Assembly (NCBI GenBank): GCA_963821505.1
Contig: CAWGEH010000032.1
Coordinates: 186,001-250,000, forward strand
Direction: 5' to 3'
Length of the DNA: 64,000 bases
Source: VAZQ01 sp963821505
GTDB taxonomy: Bacteria; Pseudomonadota; Alphaproteobacteria; Rhizobiales; Xanthobacteraceae
The number at the start of each line of letters is the position of its first letter. Position 1 is the first letter of the stretch. The position numbers were made by a program, and so were the translations under genes. Positions 46,708 to 55,006 of the stretch are shown here, in pieces. The notes beneath the pieces were generated by a model that saw only the letters and a program-made list of their open reading frames with translations, was not told where the DNA came from and did no database searches.

Positions 46708-47754
46708 ATGATCATCGATTGCCACGGCCACTACACGACCGAGCCCAAGGACCTGCACCGGTTCCGCAAGGAGCAGACCGAAGCGGTCAAGAACAAGTCG
46801 CCGATGCCGTCGAAAGCGTCGCTGAAGATGAGCGACGACGAAATCCGTGAGAGCGTGGAAGGCGCCCAGCTCAAGCTGCAACGCGAGCGCGGCACCGACG
46901 TCACGATCTTCTCGCCGCGCGCGTCCGGCATGGGGCACCATATCGGCGACGAGAGCGTCAGCCTGGAATGGTCGCAGATCTGCAACGACCTGATCGCGCG
47001 CGTGATATCGCTCTATCCGAAGAACTTCATCGGCGTGTGCCAATTGCCGCAGTCGCCGGGCGTGCCGCCGAAAAATTCAGTCGGCGAGCTGGAACGCTGC
47101 GTGAAGATGGGCTTCGTCGGCTGCAACCTCAACCCCGACCCGTCGGGCGGCTATTTCAACGCGCCGCCGCTGACCGACAAGTGGTGGTATCCAGTCTATG
47201 AGAAGATGGTCGAGCTCGACGTGCCGGCCATGATCCACGTCAGCGGATGCTGCAATCCGGCGCAGCACACGACAGGCTCGTACTACCTCAACGCCGATAC
47301 CATGGCGTTCATGCAGCTGATCCTCTCCGACCTGTTCAGGGATTTTCCGACGCTCAAGCTGATCATCCCGCACGGCGGCGGCGCCGTGGCGTTTCACTGG
47401 GGTCGCTTTCGCGGGATCGCGCTCAACAACAATCGGCCCGAGCTCGACCAGATCATGAGCAACAACATCTTCTTCGACACCTGCGTCTATCATCAACCCG
47501 GCATCGACCTCCTGACCAAGGTGGTGCCGGTCGACAACATCCTGTTCGCCTCCGAGATGGTCGGTGCGGTCAAGGGCATCGACCCCAGGAGCGGGCACTA
47601 TTTCGACGATACCAAACGTTACGTGGACAACGCGCCGAGCCTCTCGGCCGCGGACAAGACGAAGATTTTCGCGGACAACGCCTACCGGGCCTATCCGCGG
47701 CTCAAGGACGCCATCGCCAATCAGGGGAACAAGCAGGGGAAAGTGCACGCCTAG
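46708..47754 (+). CDS. ligJ: 4-oxalomesaconate hydratase (LigJ type)
   Basis: A 348-aa metal-dependent amidohydrolase-superfamily hydratase. It matches Sphingobium LigJ along its length: MIIDCHGHYTT with the HxH metal pair, VTIFSPRASGMGHHIGD, NLNPDPSGGYF, MIHVSGCCN, IPHGGGAVAFHWGRF and NILFASEMVGAVKGIDP. In the protocatechuate or gallate 4,5-cleavage pathway it hydrates 4-oxalomesaconate to 4-carboxy-4-hydroxy-2-oxoadipate. The ATG at 46708 is the family start. It is divergent from the HpcH/HpaI gene and followed by a ring-cleavage dioxygenase. Confidence 0.9.
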   Translation: MIIDCHGHYTTEPKDLHRFRKEQTEAVKNKSPMPSKASLKMSDDEIRESVEGAQLKLQRERGTDVTIFSPRASGMGHHIGDESVSLEWSQICNDLIARVISLYPKNFIGVCQLPQSPGVPPKNSVGELERCVKMGFVGCNLNPDPSGGYFNAPPLTDKWWYPVYEKMVELDVPAMIHVSGCCNPAQHTTGSYYLNADTMAFMQLILSDLFRDFPTLKLIIPHGGGAVAFHWGRFRGIALNNNRPELDQIMSNNIFFDTCVYHQPGIDLLTKVVPVDNILFASEMVGAVKGIDPRSGHYFDDTKRYVDNAPSLSAADKTKIFADNAYRAYPRLKDAIANQGNKQGKVHA

Positions 47755-47925
47755 CGAAGCCCCGGCGCCTCGCGCTCAAGCGCTCACGCCCGTCTTCACC
47801 GGCGAGGGCGAAACCCGACAATCGCTGCACGCAGGGAAGATGGTGCGGCCTCGCCGCCGGCTCGACCCAATTCACCCGTGGTGATAGTTTCGTCGGCAAC
47901 GGCTCAGTACCATCGAGGACAAATC

Positions 47926-48936
47926 ATGGGCATCGAAGCTTTGGGCTATATCGGAGTCCGCGCCAAGGATCTGGGCGACTGGGCGAGCTACGGCAGCAAC
48001 TTCCTCGGCCTGCAGCGTATCGACAGGAGTCGCTCGACGCTCGCGTTTCGCATGGATGACCGCAAGCAACGTCTCGTCGTGGATGCCGACGGCGGACAGG
48101 GCATCGGTTTCTTCGGCTGGGAGGTTGCGGACGCGGCGGCGCTCGATGCGCTCGCCGCAAAGCTTGAAACGTCCGGCACCAGGTTCGCGCGCGGGGCGCG
48201 GGCGCTTGCTGATGAGCGGCACGTCAAGGACCTGATCGTGCTCAACGATCCCGCCGGCAACCGGCTCGAAATCTTCCACGGCGCGGAGACGACCGCCGAT
48301 CCGTTCAAGCCCGGCCGCAACATTTCAGGCTTTCGCACCGGGGCGCTCGGCATGGGCCACGTGGTGATGCATTTCGAGCGCATCGCCGAGGTGATGAGCT
48401 TCTATCAGGACGTTCTCGAATTCAAAGTCAGCGACTACTGGCTGCGCCCGTTCCCGGCCTATTTCTTCCACGTCAATCCGCGCCATCACAGCATTGCCTT
48501 CGTCGAGAGCGGCATCAACATGATCCATCACATGATGATGGAACTCTACAGCTTCGATGACGTCGGCCAAGGCTACGATCTTGCGCTGGGCGATCCCGAA
48601 CGCATCGGCGTCACGCTCGGCCGCCATTCCGGCGACTACGTCACCTCTTTCTACACCTGGAATCCGTCGGGCTTCCTGGTGGAGTACGGCTGGGGCGGCC
48701 AGGTGATCGACGACAACACCTGGAAGCCGTTCGAGCGTAAATTCGGCCCAAGCCTGTGGGGCCACGAGCGGCGCTGGATGTCGGCGGAGAAGAAGGAGGA
48801 GTCGCGGCTCCTCTGCATCGAAGCCGCCGAGAACGGCCAGCGTCAGCCCGTGCAGGTGATCGAAGGCAATTACAATCGCATGCCCGGCGTCTGCCCGTGG
48901 TGGGATGGCATGAAACAGGGCCGCAAGGCGGGCTGA
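47926..48936 (+). CDS. Type I extradiol ring-cleavage dioxygenase (VOC superfamily)
   Basis: A 336-aa two-module vicinal-oxygen-chelate protein resembling BphC/HsaC-type catechol 2,3-dioxygenases. The catalytic C-terminal module has the Fe(II) ligands His in GHVVMHF, His in NPRHHSIAFV, and Glu in FLVEYGWGG. Its substrate, a catechol with an adjacent substituent, cannot be read from sequence. The ATG at 47926 has GAGGA 8 bases upstream. It follows the LigJ-type gene by 171 bases, suggesting one catabolic unit. LigJ itself normally acts after a type II (LigAB) dioxygenase, so the pairing is unusual. Confidence 0.85.
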   Translation: MGIEALGYIGVRAKDLGDWASYGSNFLGLQRIDRSRSTLAFRMDDRKQRLVVDADGGQGIGFFGWEVADAAALDALAAKLETSGTRFARGARALADERHVKDLIVLNDPAGNRLEIFHGAETTADPFKPGRNISGFRTGALGMGHVVMHFERIAEVMSFYQDVLEFKVSDYWLRPFPAYFFHVNPRHHSIAFVESGINMIHHMMMELYSFDDVGQGYDLALGDPERIGVTLGRHSGDYVTSFYTWNPSGFLVEYGWGGQVIDDNTWKPFERKFGPSLWGHERRWMSAEKKEESRLLCIEAAENGQRQPVQVIEGNYNRMPGVCPWWDGMKQGRKAG

Positions 48937-49033
48937 TCGTTTTCCGCGCGCGCGCCCGCGGACTTGCTGTGAATGCCGCTTCAAGTCGCGCGAGGTCGCG
49001 GCAGACGCAGCGACGACTGTGCAGGGATTTTCC

Positions 49034-49140
49034 CTAGAGCGCATCCCGATTGGGTCGAATCGTGATGCGCTCTAGATTCTTCGATTTTGCGCATGTTCTG
49101 TTCGGAAAACCGGTTCCCACTTTTCCGGAACATGCGCTAG
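49034..49140. repeat. CTAG-bounded palindromic element C, solo copy
   Basis: This 107-bp element has CTAG at both ends and one inside. C1 (49034-49075) is a palindrome CTAGAGCGCATC with GATGCGCTCTAG. C2 (49072-49140) is GCGCATGTTCTGTTCGGAAA and its inverted partner TTTTCCGGAACATGCGCTAG. It differs by one base from the copy at 56420-56526. Its right CTAG provides the stop codon of the Rrf2 gene. The remainder of the 48937-49136 gap shows nothing else. Confidence 0.9.
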
Positions 49141-49559
49141 CCTTCGCCGTCCGATTTCCACAGGCTCTCGGCGGACAGCGCCAAGTCCTCGACATTGATG
49201 CGCGCCAGCGCGGCGGAGAACGCGCTCTCGGCCTGTCCCAATGCCGGCAGCACCACGTCGATGAGCAGGATGGATTCGGCAATCGAGGCGCCGTCGATCT
49301 CGTCGGCGGTGCCGGCCGCGCGCAAAATATCGTCGGCGGTGATGCGGCTCTGCTCGCGCGCGAGCTCATAGCCGCCATGCGGGCCGCGGATGCCCTTGAG
49401 AATGCCGTGGCGCACCAGCGCCTGCAGCACCGGCTCGAGATGCCGCGGCGGCAGGCTGTGGCGGTTTGCCAAGGCCTTGGCGGCCACCGGACGGCCGCGG
49501 GCGTTGATCGCGATGTCGATCACGGCGGCAATCGCCAGAATGCCCTTGCGCGGCAGCAT
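49137..49559 (-). CDS. Rrf2 family transcriptional regulator
   Basis: A 140-aa winged-helix regulator. The N-terminal helix-turn-helix (about residues 25-60, PVAAKALANRHSLPPRHLEPVLQ) is followed by the Rrf2 signature GIRGPHGGYELAR. Unlike IscR, NsrR or RirA it has no cysteine, so it cannot hold an iron-sulfur cluster in the usual way; related cluster-free members respond to other signals. Its TAG stop lies in the CTAG end of palindromic element C, so the native C-terminus may have been replaced. Confidence 0.88.
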   Translation of the reverse strand: MLPRKGILAIAAVIDIAINARGRPVAAKALANRHSLPPRHLEPVLQALVRHGILKGIRGPHGGYELAREQSRITADDILRAAGTADEIDGASIAESILLIDVVLPALGQAESAFSAALARINVEDLALSAESLWKSDGEG

Positions 49560-49618
49560 GCAACCATCTGCGGGTTGAGAGCGGACGTCGGGTACTATAT
49601 TACTTCCAAACGCATGGT

Positions 49619-50098
49619 CTAGTCAGTTCCGCGCCCCTCTTCTCCTCTGCCGGTAGAACCAAAACCCCCAGTTCCGCGCCTGGTTTCATCAAGAATTGCA
49701 ACTTCGCAAATCGCTGCTTGCATTGTAGCCGCGAGAACCAATTGAGCAATGCGGGCGCCGCGCTCGACCGTAAATGGCTCCCCGCCAAAATTCGCAAGGA
49801 TGACTAGGATCTCGCCTCGATAATCGGCATCCACGGTCCCGGGCGCGTTGAGCACCGTGACCCCATGACGCAAAGCGAGACCCGAACGCGGGCGGATCTG
49901 TCCTTCGACGCCCGCAGGCAGTGCGATCGCCAGGCCGGTCGGAATCGCTGCGCGCTGGCCCGGTGCGATGGTCACGGGTGCGTCGGCCTGCACCGCTGCG
50001 ATCAGATCGAGCCCGGCCGCGAGCTCGCTCTGGTAGGACGGAAGCGGCAGGTCGGCGGCGTGCGGCAGCCGCACGACGCGAAGCTGGATTCTGTTCAC
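49619..50098 (-). CDS. dut: Deoxyuridine 5'-triphosphate nucleotidohydrolase
   Basis: A 159-aa trimeric dUTPase that removes dUTP and makes dUMP for thymidylate. Motifs: SELAAGLDLIA (1), RPRSGLALRHG (2), GTVDADYRGEI (3), RIAQLV (4), and the P-loop-like GTGGFGSTGR (5). The GTG at 50098 overlaps the coaBC stop by four bases, so the genes are coupled. coaBC-dut adjacency is common in Proteobacteria. Confidence 0.95.
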   Translation of the reverse strand: MNRIQLRVVRLPHAADLPLPSYQSELAAGLDLIAAVQADAPVTIAPGQRAAIPTGLAIALPAGVEGQIRPRSGLALRHGVTVLNAPGTVDADYRGEILVILANFGGEPFTVERGARIAQLVLAATMQAAICEVAILDETRRGTGGFGSTGRGEEGRGTD

Positions 50099-51534
50099 GC
50101 CGCGGCTCCCGTGAGCACGCCGGCGATGCGGGCGACCAGGGCGCGCGCCACCTCCTCCTTCGACTGCGGCGGCCAGGATTCCACTCCGCGCGCCGTCACG
50201 AGATGCACGCTGTTGCGGTCGCCGCCCATGACGCCGCTGGCGGCCGAGACGTCATTGGCCACGATCCAGTCGCAGCCCTTGCGTGCAAGCTTTGCCTTCG
50301 CATGTTCGATGATGTGATCGGTCTCAGCCGCGAAGCCGATCACCAGGCGCGGCCGCGCGCGCGTGCTGTGCGCCACGGTCGCCAGGATATCGGGATTTTC
50401 AACGAGGCCGAGGCTCGGAGATCGGCCGCCCCGCTTCTTGATCTTGCTGGCGTCCGGCTTCTCCACCCGCCAATCGGCGACCGCCGCCGCAAACACCGCG
50501 ACGTCGGCGGGCAGCGCCTGCGTCACCGCGGCAAGCATCTCTTGCGCGGTCACGACCTTCACCATCCTGACCCCGACCGGATCGGGCACGTTGACCGGCC
50601 CGGACACCAGCGTCACCTCGGCGCCGGCGGCCGCGGCGGCCGCAGCGATGGCGTGGCCCTGCTTGCCCGACGAGCGGTTGGCGATGTAGCGCACCGGGTC
50701 GATCGGCTCATGGGTCGGGCCGGACGTGACGATCACGCGCTTGCCGGCGAGCGCTCCGCCACCGCCGTCCGCGGTAAGCAGCGCCGCGGCTGCCGCGATT
50801 TCGAGCGGCTCCGCCATGCGCCCGACGCCGGCCTCGTCCGCCTCCGCCATCTCGCCTGCGTTCGGCCCGATCACGGCAACGCCGTCGTCGACCAGCCGGG
50901 CGAGATTGCGCCGGGTGGCCGGATGCTGCCACATGTGCGGGTTCATTGCGGGAGCCAGCAGCACCGTGCAGCCGGTGGCGAGCAGCACGGCGCAAGCAAG
51001 ATCGTCGGCGTGGCCACCCGCCATCTTGGCCATGAGATCCGCGGTGGCGGGTGCGACCACGACCAGATCGGCTTCACGCGCCAGCCTGACATGGCCGACA
51101 TCGAACTCGCTCGCGGGATCGAACAGGTCCGTGAACACGCGCTCGCCCGAGAGCGCGCCGGCCGACAATGGCGTGACGAATTTCTGCGCCGCGGCGGTGA
51201 GGATGCAGCGCACGAGGAGCCCGCGCTCCTTCAGCCGGCGAATGAGATCGAGCGCTTTGTAGGCCGCGATGCCGCCGCCGATGATGAGCACGACGCGTCT
51301 TGCGCCGGCGGCAGAGCTCGCAGGCGGATCGCGCGCGGGCTCTTGCTGCGCGGCCAACTTGCCGCGGCGGCGGCGTTGCGCGCCGCCGGGCTCGGCCGTG
51401 CCGTCGGCGAACGCGGCGGCAGCGCGCAGAATCGTTCGCGCCTCGTCCTCCATCGAGCGGCCGTGCCTCGCGGCGCGCAGCCGCAGGCGCTGCTTCAGGT
51501 CCTCGTCGAGCTGGCGGATGGTGATGCTGGCCAC
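50095..51534 (-). CDS. coaBC: CoaBC with an N-terminal FitA-like ribbon-helix-helix domain
   Basis: A 479-aa protein. Residues about 80-250 are CoaC (phosphopantothenoylcysteine decarboxylase: VVLIIGGGIAAYKALDL, APAMNPHMW, and the flavoprotein Cys region). Residues about 265-475 are CoaB (ligase: VTSGPTHEPIDPVRYIANRS, AAAVADWRVE). Both make coenzyme A. Residues 1-42 (MASITIRQLDEDLKQRLRLR, then HGRSMEDEARTILR) match FitA/VapB-type antitoxin DNA-binding domains, joined by a basic, Ala-rich linker. No Met or ribosome site near residue 80 suggests a separate start. No PIN-toxin gene lies nearby. Confidence 0.92.
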   Translation of the reverse strand: MASITIRQLDEDLKQRLRLRAARHGRSMEDEARTILRAAAAFADGTAEPGGAQRRRRGKLAAQQEPARDPPASSAAGARRVVLIIGGGIAAYKALDLIRRLKERGLLVRCILTAAAQKFVTPLSAGALSGERVFTDLFDPASEFDVGHVRLAREADLVVVAPATADLMAKMAGGHADDLACAVLLATGCTVLLAPAMNPHMWQHPATRRNLARLVDDGVAVIGPNAGEMAEADEAGVGRMAEPLEIAAAAALLTADGGGGALAGKRVIVTSGPTHEPIDPVRYIANRSSGKQGHAIAAAAAAAGAEVTLVSGPVNVPDPVGVRMVKVVTAQEMLAAVTQALPADVAVFAAAVADWRVEKPDASKIKKRGGRSPSLGLVENPDILATVAHSTRARPRLVIGFAAETDHIIEHAKAKLARKGCDWIVANDVSAASGVMGGDRNSVHLVTARGVESWPPQSKEEVARALVARIAGVLTGAAA

Positions 51535-51664
51535 GGTCTCGCGCTCGGGTGCGTCCGTACCCTAGCGAATGATTGCGATGCAATCAATGCAATCATTCCC
51601 GGCCAGGAGGCCCGGCGAAACCGCATCCGCCTTCGGCGGCAGCGGCGGGCACGCAGGCGCTAGT

Positions 51665-53239
51665 CTAGCGCGCCAGCAGGTAGATCACCCAAGCCAGCAG
51701 GCCCGCGATGACCCATAGCGCCACCGCGGTCCAGCGGCCGCGCCGCGCCTCCGCGCGGGCGATATCGGCCACCGTTTCCGGCGCCAGCACCAGGCCGTCG
51801 CGCGTGATGGCGTCGAGTTGCTCCACGAGCACCGCGCCGCGCGACAGCAGCCCCGGCACGTCGCCGAGGAAGCGGCCGACCTCGAGCGCGCCTTCAGCGG
51901 CGTCTTCGATCCGGCCCATGGGGCCGAGATTTCGCCCGATCCATTCCCGCACCACCGGCTCGGCGACCGTCCACATGTCGAGCTTGGGATCGAGCTTACG
52001 GGCCACGCCCTCGACCACCACCATGGTCTTCTGCAACAGCAGGAGCTCAGGGCGGGTGCGCATGTCGAACAATCCCGTGACCTCGAACAGCAGCGCGAAC
52101 AGCTTCGCCATCGAGATGTCTTCCGCGACGCGGTTGTGGATCGGCTCGCCGATGGCGCGGATCGCCTGTGCGAAGCTCGCGACCGAATGGTGCGGCGGCA
52201 CATAGCCGGCCTCGAAATGCACCTCCGCGGTCCGGTAATAGTTGCGGGTGATGAAGCCGAGCAAAATCTCGGCGAGAAAGCGGCGTTCCTTCGGCCCGAG
52301 CCGTCCCATGATGCCGAAATCGACGGCAACCAGTTCGCCCGCATCGTCGACGAACAGATTGCCGGGATGCATGTCGGCATGGAAGAAGCCGTCGCGCAAA
52401 GCATGGCGCAGGAAGGTCTGGATCACCGCGCGGGCAAGGCGCTTGAGATCGAAGCCTTTGGCTTCGAGCCGGCTGCGATCGGAGAGCGGCGTTGCCGCGA
52501 TCCATTCGAGCGTGAGCACGTCGCGCGCGGTGCGGTCCCAGTCCACCGCCGGCACGCGGAAATCGGGATCGTCCGCGGTGTTCTCCGCCATTTCCGAGAG
52601 CGCGGCAGCCTCGAACCGCAGATCCATCTCGATCGCGACCGAGCGCGTGAGCGTCTCCACCACCTCGATGAGCCGCAGGCGTCGCGCTTCCGCGGATAGC
52701 TTCTCGGCATTGCGCGCGGCGAAGATGAAGGCGTCGAGATCGACCTTGAAGCGCCGCTCGATGCCAGGCCGCAGCACCTTCACCGCGACCGTGCGGGGGC
52801 CGTGAGCGGTGACGGCTTCGGCGCGGTGCACCTGCGCGATCGAGGCTGCGGCGACCGGCGGGCCGAACGAGACGAACAGCTCGCGCAACGGCTTGCCCAA
52901 GGCGGCTTCGACCGTGCGTTCGGCCTCCGCCTGCGGGAATGGCGCCATCTTGTCCTGCAGCGTCTCGAGATCGCGCGCCAAGGCCACCCCGACCACGTCC
53001 GGCCGCGTCGCCAGGAACTGGCCGAGCTTCACATAGCTGGGGCCGAGCCGGGTAAGCGCGGTGGCGAGGCGATTGGCCGCCACGCGGCTCGCCGGCCGCT
53101 CGATCAGGCGCGCAAGCCGCACGGCGGCGCGCGCCGGCAGCGGCAATCGCGTCGTGTCGATCAGCGCGAACACGCCCTCGCGCGCGAACACTAAACCGGC
53201 GTGGCCTAGACGGGCGACGCGGGTGAGGCCTGCGATCAC
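51665..53239 (-). CDS. ubiB: Ubiquinone biosynthesis protein UbiB
   Basis: A 524-aa ADCK/UbiB atypical kinase that supports ubiquinone synthesis at the membrane. It has SYVKLGQFLATRPD (KxGQ motif), the AAASIAQVHRAE loop, HADMHPGNLFV and VDFGIMG, and a C-terminal transmembrane helix (WTAVALWVIAGLLAWVIYLL). The GTG at 53239 overlaps the ubiE TGA, giving a natural start VIAGLTRVARLG; the frame upstream lies antisense within ubiE. ubiE-ubiB is an operon. Confidence 0.94.
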   Translation of the reverse strand: MIAGLTRVARLGHAGLVFAREGVFALIDTTRLPLPARAAVRLARLIERPASRVAANRLATALTRLGPSYVKLGQFLATRPDVVGVALARDLETLQDKMAPFPQAEAERTVEAALGKPLRELFVSFGPPVAAASIAQVHRAEAVTAHGPRTVAVKVLRPGIERRFKVDLDAFIFAARNAEKLSAEARRLRLIEVVETLTRSVAIEMDLRFEAAALSEMAENTADDPDFRVPAVDWDRTARDVLTLEWIAATPLSDRSRLEAKGFDLKRLARAVIQTFLRHALRDGFFHADMHPGNLFVDDAGELVAVDFGIMGRLGPKERRFLAEILLGFITRNYYRTAEVHFEAGYVPPHHSVASFAQAIRAIGEPIHNRVAEDISMAKLFALLFEVTGLFDMRTRPELLLLQKTMVVVEGVARKLDPKLDMWTVAEPVVREWIGRNLGPMGRIEDAAEGALEVGRFLGDVPGLLSRGAVLVEQLDAITRDGLVLAPETVADIARAEARRGRWTAVALWVIAGLLAWVIYLLAR

Positions 53240-54030
53240 AACCGCCAGCCCGAATACAGCGTGACGATGCCCGCCGTCATGCGCTGGAATGACACGCGCG
53301 CAAATCCGGCCGCCCGCATCATGTCGGCAAAGGCATCGGGGGTGGGGAAGCGACGGATCGATTCGACCAGATACCGGTACGCCTCCGCGTCGTCGACGAC
53401 AGCGCGTCCGAGCGCGGGGATCACGTTGAAGGAGTAGAAGTCGTAGAGCGCATCGAGGCCGGGCACATCCACGGTGGAGAATTCGAGGCACAGAAAGCGC
53501 CCGCCGATCCGCAGCACCCGATAGGCTTCGCCCAGCGCGGCGGCCATGCGCGGCACGTTGCGGATACCGAAGGCGATGGTGACGGCATCGAAGCTGCGGC
53601 CGGCAAACGGCAACGCCTCGGCATTGGCTTCGACGAACGTGATCGCGTCATCGAGCCCGCGCGTGACCGCACGCGCTTGCCCGACGGCAAGCATGTCGGC
53701 ATTGATGTCGACCACGGTCGTGCGCGTGCCAGCGCCGCCGGATTCGACGACGCGAAAGGCGATGTCGCCGGTGCCGCCGGCGAGATCGAGCAGCGCAAAC
53801 GGCCGCGCGCCGGCTCCGGCATGCGCGCCGGCCGAAGGCCGGTCCCTGGGGGGATTGACGGCGGTGACGAGCGCATCCTTCCAGGCGCGGTGCAGCCCGC
53901 CCGACATGAGATCGTTCATCAGGTCGTAGCGGCTCGCCACGCTGTGAAAAACCTCGTCGACGCGCGCCTGCTTGTGCGCGAGCGGCACCTGTCGGAAGCC
54001 GAAATCGGTCGTTTCGCCGCTTGGCGGCAT
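53236..54030 (-). CDS. ubiE: Ubiquinone/menaquinone methyltransferase
   Basis: A 264-aa SAM-dependent methyltransferase that C-methylates the quinone ring. It shows VFHSVASRYDLMND, the SAM motif LLDLAGGTGDIAFRV, the post-I acidic VVDINADML, and the UbiE signature AFGIRNVPRM and LYSGWRL. A Pro/Ala-rich insertion of about 15 residues (PSAGAHAGAGAR) precedes motif I. It is divergent from mutM. Confidence 0.95.
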   Translation of the reverse strand: MPPSGETTDFGFRQVPLAHKQARVDEVFHSVASRYDLMNDLMSGGLHRAWKDALVTAVNPPRDRPSAGAHAGAGARPFALLDLAGGTGDIAFRVVESGGAGTRTTVVDINADMLAVGQARAVTRGLDDAITFVEANAEALPFAGRSFDAVTIAFGIRNVPRMAAALGEAYRVLRIGGRFLCLEFSTVDVPGLDALYDFYSFNVIPALGRAVVDDAEAYRYLVESIRRFPTPDAFADMMRAAGFARVSFQRMTAGIVTLYSGWRL

Positions 54031-54107
54031 GGCGAATAGTCCTTTGCCGGCAGGACCATAGCGCGGCGGCCCAGAGGACGCTATGTCTTGCGCGGGAGCT
54101 TATGCCG

Positions 54108-55006
54108 ATGCCGGAACTGCCCGAAGTCGAGACCGTGCGCCGCGGGCTGCAGCCGGTGATGGAGGGGGCGCGCTTTACCAAGGTCGAAGCCCACCGCGGC
54201 GACCTGCGCTGGCCCCTGGCCAAGGACTTCGTCGCCCGGCTCGAGGGCAAGACGGTGGAAGGGCTGGGCCGGCGCGCCAAATATCTCCTCGCCGATCTTT
54301 CCTCCGGTGACGTGCTGCTGATGCATCTGGGGATGTCGGGATCGTTCCGCGTGGCGCGAGAACGCGGCAGGAACCGGCGCGGCGAAAGCACGCCCGGCCG
54401 CTATTACCACGACCGCTCGCAGCGCGCCGCCCACGACCACGTGGTGTTCCACATGTCGTCGGGCGCGCGCATTTCCTTCAACGACCCGCGCCGCTTCGGC
54501 ATGATGAAGCTCGTGCCGCGCGCGGAGCTCGATCGGGAGCCGCTCCTGCGCGCGCTCGGTCCGGAGCCGCTCGGCAACGAATTCGACGCCGCCATGCTGG
54601 CGCGGGCGTGCAAGGGGAAGAAAACGTCGCTCAAGGCCGCGCTGTCGGACCAGAAGATCGTGGCCGGGCTCGGGAACATCTACGTCTGCGAGGCGCTGCA
54701 CCGCGCGCGGCTCTCGCCCCGGCGGCGCGCATCCACGATCGCGACAAAATCCGGTGCGCCGAACGAACGCGCGGAAAGCTCGTCGATGCCATCAAGGCGG
54801 TGCTCAAGGATGCGATCGAGGCCGGCGGCTCGTCGCTGCGCGATCACCGCCGCACCGACGGGGAACTCGGCGAGTTTCAGCACAATTTCCGCGTCTATGA
54901 TCGCGAGGGCAAGCCGTGCCCGACGCCGGGATGCCGCGGCAGCATCAAACGCGTGGTGCAGACCGGGAGGAAATCGACGTTCTTCTGCCCGGTGTGTCAG
55001 AAGTAG
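54108..55006 (+). pseudogene. mutM: Formamidopyrimidine-DNA glycosylase, frame interrupted
   Basis: MutM/Fpg removes oxidised purines such as 8-oxoguanine. The start at 54108 gives MPELPEVETVRRG with the catalytic P2 and E3, and GGGAG lies 9 bases upstream. The first frame continues through MLHLGMSGSF-type sequence, FNDPRRFGMM, KIVAGLGNIYVCEALH and TIATKSGAPNERA. The helix KLVDAIKAVLKDAIEAGG, SLRDHR, FQHNFRVYDREG and the zinc finger CPTPGCRG to CPVCQK then lie in another frame. One base is missing in about 54765-54778. Every domain is otherwise present, so this could be a sequencing error. Confidence 0.88.

Noticed and set aside
51535..51664. A PIN-domain toxin partner for the RHH domain of CoaBC
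   Set aside because: The gap is only 130 bases and the next gene is ubiB; no toxin frame exists.
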